This document shows, piece after piece, positions 1 to 9,936 of a stretch of 64,000 bases of DNA. The DNA is from Gyrodactylus bullatarudis. Taxonomy: Eukaryota; Platyhelminthes; Monogenea; Gyrodactylidea; Gyrodactylidae. Each line of letters starts with the position of its first letter. Position 1 is the first letter of the stretch. Below the pieces are notes generated by a model. It was not told the origin of the DNA and searched no databases. It saw only the letters and a program-made list of their open reading frames with translations. The DNA lies in assembly GCA_012064415.1 (NCBI GenBank), contig SSNU01000144.1, positions 609,084-673,083 of the forward strand, written 5' to 3'. A program made the position numbers and the translations under genes.

Positions 1-2
1 AT

Positions 3-3000
3 GATATCCCATGTCAGACATCATGTATTTCCACAATTTACCACTGTGGCCGTGGATTGGGCTCTCTATTCGAAGATTATTCAGTAGATAAACGATTATT
101 CGATGATGATGATACCATCAATACTGGGCAGGACGATAACTACAACTATGAAAATCAACATTACGAGCAGAGTGAAGGGGACATCAAAGCTCTTGATGAT
201 TGGATATGGAATGCGGATCGTTATCGAAGGACCACTTCGTTTACTTCATCTGCTTTTGGTTATCCACGTCGGTCATTCTCTCGACACGAAGCACCGAATG
301 GCTATCATCCACAATCAAGGAATTACTATAGTCAATTTAGAAGTCCTCTTTACCCGAGGAATCAGTTGGTGAGGAAAAACCGAAAAATCCCTCAGGATTT
401 CTTTATGAATCAAAACATTGGTCCACCTCGAGGAGTTAAGCCGGTCTATACTCAAGACTATACAAAATACCAAAGTTGCCTTCATCTGCCTACGGGTATC
501 TGTGATGACTGGACAAGACAAATGATGAATCATGTTGATCTTGATACAGGAGTCCATCAAGAAGTACAAAAGAGTAAGAAATTATGTACAGTGTATCATC
601 ATTCTATATTAAAGTTAGCTGAAATAAAGTTGGGAAAAATTTATGAGAAATATGGTCATTTTTCAAATTTCGATTAGACGCCAAAATCCCAATTTTTTCA
701 AACTTTGAACTGGAAATTTTTATGGATTTCAAAGTGAGAGAGAGATCAAAAGTTCATTTTCACCATCATAATAAGACAAGAAAGCCAAATATGTTGAATC
801 TGTTCTAAAGCATAACTTCATTATCGTTTGGGAGTCGAATTTCGAATTTTGATTATTTCCACAAGTTGAAAATTAATGAAATTCCGACAAATCAAGATCC
901 CTCGAAAATGGTTGATCTTTCGAAAAATTTTCGGCGATATTTGGCTTTCTTGTCTTATTATGATGGTGAAAATGAACTTTTGATGACTCTCTCACTTTGA
1001 AATCCATAAAAATTTTCAATTCATAGATCAAAAAAATGGGATTTTGGCGTCTAATCGAAATTGGAAATATTTCTCATAAAATTTTTTTGTGGGCAACAGG
1101 AGTAGGATTCCAAAAAATCTTTAAAATATTTGAATTTTTGATGAAAAAATCGAGGTTTTCATAAAAATCATAGATTCCCAACTTCATTTCAATTAGCTTT
1201 ATACAGTTTATAAATCATTTTCCAACTATTAAAAAATCTCATGAAGAAGATATGAGAACGAACGAATAATAATTATTATACTTATAAGTTATAAGTGAGC
1301 CTTTTATCCAATGTAAGAGCAAAAGAATTTTCAATGTACTAGGATATAATCAAATGTCAGAATTAAGTCTGAAGAGACCCGATGAAATAAAAAACAAGGG
1401 TCAATTCCGAAAATGAATTATGTTAATATTTTGTAACCTTTGGGGTTTGAGTAAACTTTGATTGAAAAACCTCAATCTCAAAGTTAAGTCTTCCAGAAGA
1501 TTTATCTGACAGTGAATTCATATAAGAAATTTTGTATATTAGATGATTTGGCAAAATTAGATGTTGAAATACCAAAGAGACATTTGGGGAATGGAAAAAA
1601 AGGCCTAATTTTCAACATATTCTATACAATATTTTTGTTTATTGTCGAGATCTGGTCCATAAGAAATCTTAATTGAAAGGAGCTTTTATCTTCTTCTCTA
1701 GTTTTGCTAAATCCATCTTATCTTTTAATATCTTGGTAGACATTGATAGACAACTTTTGGTATCAATGGAAATTTTCGTGGTCATTTTTCGAATTAATCC
1801 GAAAAAAAATTATCACCAATCATTTGTTTATTCGGTCATCTTCCTCAAGAGTTTAGGCTCCAATAATAATATTCTTGATAAGGCTCGGCAATATTATCGC
1901 TCTAAAAAAATGTTCATTAAATAAGAAAAATCACACAGAAAAATTGATCATAATTTTGTTTTTCTACCCATGAGTACGTGGAATCCTGGCAAATCAGATG
2001 AAACCCTTTTGTTAATCTAAAATTATTTTCATATAGAGGAAAATAGGTCTTGGTTTCCACTGGTGAATACATAACAATTTTTTAATACCTATCAGAGTAG
2101 CATCTCTGTTACTACATCATTACTACATTAATACCATTAAAAACGCGAATTAAAAGGAAAACTGAATGCACCAATGAATTTCTTGTGAAATTTTGGTATA
2201 TTTGTATATTTTTTGCGATATATTACGCTCTATTTTCTTCGGACTGGGGTGGCCATCAAGTTTCGGTTCCGACTGTACTAATAAAGAATGAATCTTATGG
2301 ATCAGAGTGCACAAATTGCAAACCAGATTCGGACATTGGTGAGATTGAAAAATTTGTATAGTTTCAGAATACCCTGATAACGAACAGCCAATGGTTTTCA
2401 AAAACCAACTTTAAGTCTAGGAGAGAATTGTCACAAAAAATGACCATTTTAGACCCCTAAAATAGCCTACTTTTTCATTTCAAGAGATGACTTTACATTT
2501 TCTATGATCTTTGTGTCGGTTCCTTTTTTCAAAAGAGTGGTCAATATATTATTTTTAGATTTTTTAAAGTAGAATTATCCCTGTCCTATTTATAACCAGT
2601 TTGGGCTTGAAGGATTATAAATTAATTAAAGAATGTTTTCTTTTCAGAAAATTTAGCATGCCCAGAAGATTTGGAGGATGACTGTCTCTCCATGTTCCCG
2701 TCAAGATTCAACCAGACCAGGTGGGTTCATGGAAATTATTCTGTTGTCATACAAATTAAAATTTCCCAGACAATTTGGTGGTTTGGCAAGGAAGATAAAT
2801 CCTATCAGCCAATGTTCTCTTTCAACGTGATCCATACTTTCAAATCAGATATTGACCGATATGACTCAAAGGCAATTGTTACTAAAAAATGGCCCCTCAA
2901 ATGCGGTTGCATGAATGAAATATCACCAGGCAGCATTTACATAATGTTGGCTCACTCAAATCTAGAGAAGCATAAATTGGAAGTTTCTGAAAAAACCGTA

Positions 3001-3783
3001 TTCCTCAAAAAGGTTCCCTTTTATGCTAGAAGAATTCAGGTGGGTTATTCATTCATCTTTATGCTGACTTTAAATTTGATCATTTTTCCAAATTTGACAA
3101 ATATTTCCAAGACATTAGATTAAATTATGTTGAACATATTACTCAAATTATCCTCTGACCCTTTAATCCTAGAACGGTATTTGTGGATCTCTTGCACCCC
3201 CACTTTTGATATTGGTACATTTTGTATATCATTCCGATATTCTCTCGTGCTTGAGTTATGAATACAGAAGAATTTTCCTCAGGGAAAAAAACATTTAATT
3301 CATTTTAAACTGAAAAAAAGATATATCAGAATAATAAAAATTTCGTTGAAATATTCTCCTACTAATAAGAGAAAATAAAAGAATTTCTCTTTTTCTAAGG
3401 GTAACTTACTACTAAAAAGGATTGACAAAATAATTTTATACGGGTTAATTTTCCAATCGAATTTCTATCAAACTTATGAAATTTCAAGAACTCATATTTA
3501 AAATCATTTTTAAACTGTTATTTATTTGAATTAAAGAATACTAACTAGAGATAGCTGTTAAAATCATCATTTAGATAACTTCATGTTTTTCACCTTAAAT
3601 TTGTTTAGAAACTTTCTTTTTTACAAGTGTTAAATGTCTGGAAAAACAAGTTTGATATTTTATTAGTAATTTTAACTAATAAAAGTAATTTTGATTTAGT
3701 GCTGGATCTCTGGAACAAATTGCATAAGAAGAAGATACCCTCGTCGGATGCAGAGATGGCCATCAGTTAACAGATACAACTGA
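3..3783 (+). CDS. NTR (netrin C345C-like) domain protein, 3' part of gene
   Basis: Exons 3-573 (open to the window edge), 2648-3039 and 3700-3783 join in phase: phase 1 at a GTAAGA donor, then phase 0 at CAG/GTGGGT. The first exon encodes a Cys-containing stretch (CQTSC...YHC), then about 180 hydrophilic residues rich in D, Y, R and N, probably a linker. The last two exons read as a C345C/NTR domain: alternating beta strands, a CGC motif followed by SPGSIYIML (compare the CKCPxxxPxxxYLLLG of netrins), then an ARRIQCW...NC end and a basic tail, RRRYPRRMQRW. Family knowledge: such domains end netrins, sFRPs and related secreted proteins and bind matrix or receptors. Laminin-type domains, if any, lie upstream of the window. 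I favour a netrin-like protein but cannot exclude another NTR family. Acceptor 2647 (TTTTCAG) is preferred; the in-frame alternative at 2656 would remove three residues. Confidence 0.6.
574..2647 (+). other. Intron of NTR gene carrying a foldback element
   Basis: This 2,074-nt intron runs from a GTAAGA donor to a TTTTCAG acceptor. It contains the long foldback repeat described separately at about 609-1202. The open frame that continues past the donor to 676 reads into the repeat and is not considered coding. I see nothing else supportable between 1203 and 2647. Confidence 0.55.
609..1202. repeat. Foldback (inverted-repeat) MITE, complete copy 1
   Basis: Two long imperfect arms are inverted copies. 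The left arm starts TTAAAGTTAGCTGAAATAAA and the right arm ends with its near complement at 1183-1202. Internal segments also pair, for example GATTAGACGCCAAAATCCCA (672-691) with its complement near 1040-1060, and 723-798 with roughly 930-1010. The arms total several hundred bases around a loop of about 130 bases. Shorter relatives with the same AAGTTGGGAATCTAT-type end lie near 34.5 kb, and decayed ones near 30.3, 52.8 and 59.0 kb. I see no coding capacity. A clear target-site duplication was not resolved. Confidence 0.75.
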
Positions 3784-3914
3784 AATAATGTTAAAAATGA
3801 TATATTAAACTTATTAAATCTTCTCATTTTTCTTTGCTAAAAAAATAATAATTTAAGAGAACAATCATTTGTACACATCATTTTTCATCATTAATAAATA
3901 AATAACAGATAATA
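3784..3914. other. Convergent 3' ends of NTR gene and PPP1R11
   Basis: This 131-bp spacer separates two converging stop codons. On the plus strand AATAAATAAATAA (about 3893-3905) supplies poly(A) signals for the NTR gene. It lies against the PPP1R11 stop, so the two transcripts probably overlap. Confidence 0.5.
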
Positions 3915-4245
3915 TCAGGCTTCCTTTTCAGGTTTATTTGCATAAGAGCTTTGGTCTACATGACCCCGACAATTGCACGTTTCTCCTTGTTCAGAATCGG
4001 AATCTGAAGATTGGCAATCAAACTGATGACTTTTAACATAGACACAGCAGCATTTAGACTTTTTCTTTCCCATATTTTCATTATCTAGCACATCTGAAGC
4101 CCAGGTAAGACGACCACGGTTTGGATTCACTTGTCGAGTAGTTAACCTGATTTATAAAGGTTTAAATATATTACCTCAGGGTAGGATTGGCATCAACTGC
4201 TTCAACAACGGAGGTTTCCTTCTCAGATTCATTCCTGGAGCCCAT
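3915..4245 (-). CDS. PPP1R11: Protein phosphatase 1 regulatory inhibitor subunit 11 (inhibitor-3)
   Basis: Exon 1 is 4175-4245 and exon 2 is 3915-4146; together they give 100 residues. The diagnostic core LTWASD-DNENMGKKKSKCCCVY matches the Inhibitor-3/Ypi1 family: an RVxF-like PP1-docking motif (RLTW), then the TSDTVDNEHMG-type segment and a Cys triplet. The Ser/Asp-rich stretch and CNCRGH correspond to the SSTESDEEEE...CVRGH region of the vertebrate protein. It inhibits nuclear PP1. The basic C-terminal tail of vertebrates is shortened. The exons are separated by a 28-nt GT-AG intron (4147-4174). Without splicing the frame hits TAA immediately, and no ATG is available in the exon 2 frame. 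The start ATG is 149 bp from the divergent zinc-finger gene. Confidence 0.92.
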
Positions 4246-4394
4246 TAAAACTTTTAAAACTAATGAAAATGTAGTTATTGTGGAAACTTTAAATATATAT
4301 TAAATTTGAAAATAAATTATTTGATGATACATTTATCCCGTTAAATTATTATTATAAAATTATATATTTAGTGGATTAAACGTAATACACTAGT
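4246..4394. promoter_or_regulatory. Divergent promoter region between PPP1R11 and zinc-finger gene
   Basis: A 149-bp, very AT-rich spacer separates two start codons on opposite strands, so it must hold both 5' ends. I see no confident TATA box or initiator among the AT runs. Confidence 0.5.
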
Positions 4395-6686
4395 ATGTCA
4401 TTAGAACCAACTCCGATATCATCTATTGAAAGTCTTTCTGGAATAAATCAGAAATTTATTCATGCTAAAAAATATAAGATCAAAAATGTCAATGTTATCC
4501 TATTGGATAAAAGATTATATGTTCCCAATTATTATAAACTTGTATTGAAATGGGAATGCATCGAACCTCGTTGTCAGTCTGGAATATATTATCAAAAGAA
4601 TGCGTTTGAATACTTCAAAAGTAAAGATTTACATTCAGAGCACAGACATATCGACTTTGATGGAAAAAATTACATTTGTATGAAATGCAATGCAGTTTTT
4701 GATGATTTTACTCCAATATACTTTCATGCTCTTGCCCATACCAATATTTACGAGTGTAATCGTTGTGATAAAAAATTTACAAGAAGCATAGACTTACTCC
4801 ATCATGTGAGTTCTTGCATGAAGGAGCTTGCCGATTCAAGATTCACCTGTGACCGTTGTCAAGCTACTCATAATAATTTAGCAGAATTCATTGAGCACAT
4901 GAAAATTCCTCATAATAATCCTATTCAGCCTATTCCTCCAACTCCTCCGAAATCGAATGAGATTTTCAAGTGTAAAGAGTGCTCTTTTAGTTCGCATGTT
5001 CTTAACAACTTTATTCTTCACTATTATTTCCAACACAAGCAGAATAATAACTGCAACACAAAACACATCAGCCAATTTGATTGTGAATTTTGCATATTCT
5101 CCTTCCAGCAGTTCTCAGATCTGTACGATCATATTGAAAATATTCATGCCAATGAGATCAGCGCCCATTTTATGAATTACCTGAATCTGCTAATTCGCTC
5201 CGAGGTACACAAGACAGGTGACAAAGAAATTAGAATTGAAAATTACACCTATAAAATGATCAAGTCTTGTCGTCTCAACAACAGGGTTCATTGGAGATGT
5301 AAATTAAAGTTTTGTGGAGGGTGTATTTCCACAACACCGAATCTTACTCATCCCATTTTGCTTCACGAGCACACAGATAACATACATCATTTCTTTGATA
5401 AAACCTGCGAAGAGTTGGACAAGATACCATTAAGTCTTGCACCCAATGATTCAATGATTGAACTTATTGAATTTTCCTCCGTTAAACTAGGTCATTGGCA
5501 GGGATTCCTGTATCTATTCAAAGAAAATCCTGATAAAAGTGAAAAAATCCTCTCCTGGCCATGCATCGAAAAGACATGCGAGGCTATTTTAACATCAGGT
5601 CAGGATTATTCTGATGTCAAGTTCAAGGGAAAACCTCACGATCATGATAGCAACCTGTATCATTCCATGCCAGATCATTACAAGCCCTACAAGATTATTA
5701 AAGGATCCAAGGATATACTTATCTGGAATCAGAATATCTACACTGAAAAGAACTATAATTCAGTCTTATTTAGTAATTCTTGGCATTGTGTCTATCCGAA
5801 TTGTCCGGGAGCCGCTTGGATATCTAAAAAGACATCCACAGCTCAACTCTATCAAGCACATACTTATCATCCACCCCCAAAAGAATCCGATTACATCACT
5901 GGAGATCAAATGAATCAAAAGAATCCAATTAATACAACTATTGTGGCTAGCGTTACAACTTCCCAGGAGTCATTGGATAACCCAAATATGAAATTTTATT
6001 GTGATTCCTGTGATTCGGGCAGACAGGAAGGCTTTTCATCCCTCAATAATTTAATTGAACACTTGAAGAGTTGTACGAAGAAGAAAAAGTCTTCTGAACA
6101 AACTATCGCCCCTAATAACAAGGCATCAACATCAAATCAGCTTGCAGGATCCTCAAACAGTTCAAACCGTATAATCTTTGAAAGACGACTCAACTTTGGC
6201 AAGAGTAACAAACCTTCAGAGGATAAGAAGAAGCCGCAAGTTGAATTTGTTGACACTGGCGACATCTTTTTCTCCAAAATGATTCAGAATGACAATCGAA
6301 AAAATGAACCATTCAATCCAACTGACCTGAGCATATATCCCTATGCAACGAATATCATAAGAATTGTCCCCTTCATTGACAAACATCCCCAAGTGTTCTA
6401 CAAGAATTACTTTTACAAGTTCAACCGAGTTGTCAAGAATTCCTGGGAATGGAAATGTACTGTTTGCCAGGCTCTTCTAAAGACTGACTTTCACTATTCC
6501 AGTCCGGCCCTAGCCTCGAAACACATTGGGCCACACGAACAAAAGAATAAATTTGAAATTTTCTACCTGAAAGCATTCATGAGATATGAAATGGCAATAT
6601 CGAATATTTCCCCAGATTCCATCTACAGCATCATTACAAGTGAGTTCTATGAGAAATTAAAAATGAATACCACAAGTATATTATAA
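4395..6686 (+). CDS. FLYWCH-like / C2H2 zinc-finger protein, 763 aa
   Basis: A single-exon reading frame starts at the first ATG. Classical C2H2 fingers lie at about residues 93-115, 118-140, 149-172, 191-214 and 228-251 (YICMKCNAVF...H.LAH type), with one more near 532-560. Interspersed are about five modules of another type: a Y-containing strand, then WxC..xxC, then a late H.H or single H, for example VHWRCKLKFCGGCI...HEH near 300 and SWHCVYPNCPGAAW...H near 460. This resembles the FLYWCH or WRKY-like zinc fold. The modules are at about residues 25-85, 270-330, 365-430, 435-495 and 655-720. A low-complexity region of polar residues (about 565-640) precedes the last module. It is probably a nuclear DNA-binding protein; its target is unknown. 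AATAAA near 6813 fits the 3' end. Confidence 0.85.
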   Translation: MSLEPTPISSIESLSGINQKFIHAKKYKIKNVNVILLDKRLYVPNYYKLVLKWECIEPRCQSGIYYQKNAFEYFKSKDLHSEHRHIDFDGKNYICMKCNAVFDDFTPIYFHALAHTNIYECNRCDKKFTRSIDLLHHVSSCMKELADSRFTCDRCQATHNNLAEFIEHMKIPHNNPIQPIPPTPPKSNEIFKCKECSFSSHVLNNFILHYYFQHKQNNNCNTKHISQFDCEFCIFSFQQFSDLYDHIENIHANEISAHFMNYLNLLIRSEVHKTGDKEIRIENYTYKMIKSCRLNNRVHWRCKLKFCGGCISTTPNLTHPILLHEHTDNIHHFFDKTCEELDKIPLSLAPNDSMIELIEFSSVKLGHWQGFLYLFKENPDKSEKILSWPCIEKTCEAILTSGQDYSDVKFKGKPHDHDSNLYHSMPDHYKPYKIIKGSKDILIWNQNIYTEKNYNSVLFSNSWHCVYPNCPGAAWISKKTSTAQLYQAHTYHPPPKESDYITGDQMNQKNPINTTIVASVTTSQESLDNPNMKFYCDSCDSGRQEGFSSLNNLIEHLKSCTKKKKSSEQTIAPNNKASTSNQLAGSSNSSNRIIFERRLNFGKSNKPSEDKKKPQVEFVDTGDIFFSKMIQNDNRKNEPFNPTDLSIYPYATNIIRIVPFIDKHPQVFYKNYFYKFNRVVKNSWEWKCTVCQALLKTDFHYSSPALASKHIGPHEQKNKFEIFYLKAFMRYEMAISNISPDSIYSIITSEFYEKLKMNTTSIL

Positions 6687-7030
6687 TTAGAACGGCCTGT
6701 TACTTTTGTTGTATGAAAATAGTGCATATTCAATGTCTATCAGTATTTCATTCTCATTGCCCAATTAAGAGAATAATTCAAAATAGACCTCCAAGCGTTT
6801 CTGAAATGTCCAATAAAGTATTGATTAGAGTAGAGATTTAAAGAGGATTCAAGCGTCTCATGATAAAACAGTACATAGCTATGGGATAGGGTCAAGTTCA
6901 GCTGATATCAGCTGAAAAAGAAGAAATTAGAAATTGATAAACAGGGATTAATACTGAACGCCAGAGATTAAAATATTTCAATAAAAATTATCTAAAGTAG
7001 ATTCAATTAGATCCAAAGGTTAGCAGATGG
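6687..7030 (+). other. 3' UTR and short intergenic stretch
   Basis: It begins with the zinc-finger 3' UTR, with CCAATAAAG near 6811. The rest is AT-rich. Small Lys/Glu-rich frames near 6910-7018 could be exons feeding the terminal exon at 7745, but I could not build a consistent model. Confidence 0.35.
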
Positions 7031-7524
7031 TTAACCCTTAAAGTCCCAGAGAATTTTTGCTCATGACTCGCATTTAAACTTTTGTCTATTCTAAGGTTTG
7101 TTAATACGCTGATTACGAATCTACAGTTGTTTTAACCCAATTATATTTGGTTCAGAATTTATCGAGATTTTTTTTGTTCCAAAAACAGCTTATCTTTGTA
7201 GACTTAGTAGATAGGGTTCAGGCGATTGCATATTTGAATTCTAGAGGTATGATTACTCGATCAGTTATCTTACTATTTATCTATGACCCTGGGAAGAAGG
7301 TTTTGAAAAAAAAGGTTTTAAACAAAAATTTATTTTTCGAAAAAAATCAATTCTTTAAATTAGTATAGCACGAGTTTGACGAATGATAGAGCCAAGATCT
7401 TTGTGTATTCCAGGAGATTGATAAATTTCCTATCGAATGGGTGGTAAACGAAGGCTTGAATGAATAATAATGAGTTGCTAAAATGACATGTGATAGAAAT
7501 AACCCAGTGGGACTTTAAGGGTTA
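7031..7524. mobile_element. piggyBac-like TTAA MITE, copy A (complete)
   Basis: The element is flanked by TTAA on both sides. Its ends are inverted: CCCTTAAAGTCCCA after the left TTAA, and TGGGACTTTAAGGG before the right TTAA. TTAA target duplication with CCC-starting ends is the signature of piggyBac-class elements. It is about 490 bp with no transposase frame. Related copies lie at about 17.83-18.28, 33.89-34.14 and 59.14 kb. A shared internal motif is AGGTATGATTAC...CTATGACCCTGGGAA. Confidence 0.8.
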
Positions 7525-7744
7525 ATTTAAGGTTTTTTTGCAAAAGGTCACCTGATTGGTCTTGTGGTTTAGTAAATTTTGAATCTAGACCAATAGGAAT
7601 ATTAATGATTTCAGATGAAATTGAAGAGTACAAACGTCTCATCCCACTAAATCTACTTATTATTGAAGATTTTAGAATCAAAAATATCTAATTCTTTTTG
7701 CCTAAAGCTAGTTATATTTAATCGATAATGTGTTAACATTTTAG

Positions 7745-7845
7745 GTTTGTACGATAAACAAGTCATTGAAGAATTGGAACTCGAAAAAGAAGCAATAATG
7801 AATGATTTAGAGAAACTTCGCAAACTCTTTCAGAGGAATGAATGA
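7745..7845 (+). CDS. Putative terminal coding exon (coiled-coil, unknown)
   Basis: An acceptor ATTTTAG is followed by a Glu/Lys/Leu-rich frame (LYDKQVIEELELEKEAIMND, then LEKLRKLFQRNE and a stop). The heptad-like spacing and charged composition suggest coding coiled coil rather than chance. The exon needs one base from an upstream exon. A candidate donor CCAAAG/GTTAGC at 7018 would give phase 1 and place MITE copy A in the intron, but the upstream part is unresolved. AATAAA signals follow at about 7990-8005. The family is not recognised. Confidence 0.35.
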
Positions 7846-8982
7846 ATAGTCCGGTACAATTAGAATTAATTTATTTTTATGGTTTTTCCCGTTTGTAAAT
7901 ACTATTATAATACTTTTCCAGTTTGATATGTACATGATATATAATTTATAATTTGATATTAAGAAATATCTATATAAATACTGTAACTAATAAATAAGAA
8001 TAAATGCATTTACTGATATCTGAAGACAAACCTCCTCTTATTTATTAGTAGGGTCGTAATTTTGGTGAATTTTTTGATGAATAGAATTTCACTATGAATT
8101 ATCCTTTCTTCTATGAGCTTTCTAATAACCGTAAAAATCTTGCTCTCTCTTTTGCTTACACATTCCCTCTACATTTCTAATATTATTTCAGATAAAATTC
8201 TTATTGGTAGATTTGTTATTGCCAGAAAATACTGACAATTTTGCAATTTTTTTCTAGTTTTACCCCATATTTATTAGTTTTCTCCCATTTCTTTTCAAAA
8301 TCTCAAGATCTTACAAATTCTGATGCCTGTTTTTCCTTTTCCTTTTTTCTCTATACAAGTTGGTTCTATCTCTCTACTCATAAAAGATCGAAGATTCTCG
8401 AGTACGAAAGAGGAAAATTGTTATCCTCTTCCAGACGTTTCGGTACCAGGATAGTCAAGTATCATCCGGTAATCTGAACAATCTTCAATTAAGCCAAAAA
8501 CTCAGTTAAAATCTAAAAAAAAGGGTTCATGACAAAAATCAACCCATCCCTCCTACTCAATCAATAACTTCTTCTTCTTCTCTTTCACAACCGATTATTG
8601 GGAAAGTGTATTTGAGTAAATCTGTTCATCTAATTGGTTATATCAGCAGTTAATACTGCTGCAGTATCTACCTTGTTCATATCATTTAAATGATTATTTT
8701 CTATCGAAATCTTGAGGAATTGCATTGCCATGAACCCATTCCACTCATCTGTTTCACCAATTTAGAAAAAAATAGTGTATTCTCTCTAAATGATTGTGTG
8801 ACAAGGATGATCATTGATTAGATTTCTACAACCAGTACATTTTCTCATAAGCTAAACTCTCACGAGGATGATGTAACATACTCAAACTTTTGATTGCAAC
8901 TCCTGTCAGGTATCATCATTAATATTTAAGAAAAGTATCAGATTGAAATAACATTGTAGAGAGATTCACAGAGAGAATTATC
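7846..8982 (+). other. Intergenic and CRAL-TRIO gene upstream region
   Basis: Contains poly(A) signals of the preceding exon (about 7990-8005), pyrimidine-rich tracts, and the upstream region of the CRAL-TRIO gene starting at 8983. An open frame at 8241-8477 looks non-coding: hydrophobic low complexity and no homologous motif. I see no confident promoter element. Confidence 0.4.
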
Positions 8983-9936
8983 ATGTTCACTGAACAAGGA
9001 AAACTAACCGATAGTCTTCAAAAGAAGGCCAACATGGAAATTAACGAGAAAGAGAGGGAAATTGATGCTAATGTCAAGGCGTTGCAGCGATGGCTAAAAT
9101 CGGCCAAGCACATTAAATGTCCTGATGATAGGGAATTTCTGCTTCCTTTCTTAAGATTTGCCAAATACCAAAATCTTCGGGCTCAAGAGCGCTTAGATAA
9201 CTACTGCACCATTCAAAGTTCAACTAAATTCGGGCGACCCTCTTGGTTTGCTCCCGCTGATATCGACGGAGAGGATTTCAAGATGTATCGAAAGTTAATG
9301 ATCAATGTACCTTTAGGCTATCTTGATAATGATGGCCCATTCGTAGTTATTGTTCGATTTGGTGCTTTTGATTACGATAAACTGCCCAAAGGTCGTATGT
9401 ACCGTGTAGTTCAGTTGTTCCAGGAATGGATGATAACTGTACCTCGTATTCAGATATCTGGTGTTAGTTACATTTTCGATATGGAAAATGTTTCAGCAAA
9501 AACTCTGGCCACCTTTGAAGACAGAGATGATTCCAAATATCTCATCAAATACTTCCAGGAGAGCATTCCTGGACGCATTAAGCATTTTGTCTATTTCCGT
9601 GAGCCGGCTGCATTCTATGTTATATTCAAACTCTTTGAACCCTTCCTAAGCGAAAAAATTCGTTCCAGGGTGACTTTTTGCAAGAACGACGTTGGCAAGC
9701 TGAAGAAAGCCATCCCAGGAGTTGAAAAGATCTTGCCGAAGGAATATGGCGGCAATGGAAAATCCATGGAAGAACTATGCAAGACTGGCTATGATGAAAT
9801 TTACAATTTCCACAAGAGCCGAAAGAGGCCAGAAATATCTGTAGATGATAGCATTAGAACTATTGATTCCGCCTTTAGTAAAATCGACAAGATTGAAGTT
9901 AAAGGAACATATATCAAATTGGATAATGATTTCTAA
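8983..9936 (+). CDS. CRAL-TRIO domain (alpha-tocopherol transfer protein-like) lipid carrier
   Basis: A 317-residue intronless frame with the usual length of TTPA/CRALBP relatives. The N-terminal CRAL-TRIO-N helices (about 25-75) include DDREFLLPFLRFAKY, matching the D..FLLRFLRARKF motif. The lipid-binding CRAL-TRIO domain (about 100-255) has PLGYLDNDGPFVVIVRFG, IFDMENVS, IPGRIKHFVYFREP..F..IFKLFEPFLSEKIRSRV and ILPKEYGGNG. The last closely fits the family's LP.EYGG end. Predicted role: a cytosolic carrier of a hydrophobic ligand (tocopherol, retinoid or phosphoinositide class). The ligand cannot be told from sequence. A paralogue lies at 19209-20191. The start is the first ATG of the frame; AATAAA lies near 9980. 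Confidence 0.9.
   Translation: MFTEQGKLTDSLQKKANMEINEKEREIDANVKALQRWLKSAKHIKCPDDREFLLPFLRFAKYQNLRAQERLDNYCTIQSSTKFGRPSWFAPADIDGEDFKMYRKLMINVPLGYLDNDGPFVVIVRFGAFDYDKLPKGRMYRVVQLFQEWMITVPRIQISGVSYIFDMENVSAKTLATFEDRDDSKYLIKYFQESIPGRIKHFVYFREPAAFYVIFKLFEPFLSEKIRSRVTFCKNDVGKLKKAIPGVEKILPKEYGGNGKSMEELCKTGYDEIYNFHKSRKRPEISVDDSIRTIDSAFSKIDKIEVKGTYIKLDNDF

Noticed and set aside
574..676. Read-through extension of the NTR exon to a stop at 676
   Set aside because: A GTAAGA donor at 574 joins in phase to the NTR exon, and the extension enters a repetitive foldback element.
8241..8477. 78-codon frame before the CRAL-TRIO gene
   Set aside because: It starts in a T-rich tract with Phe/Ser low complexity. 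There is no conserved feature.
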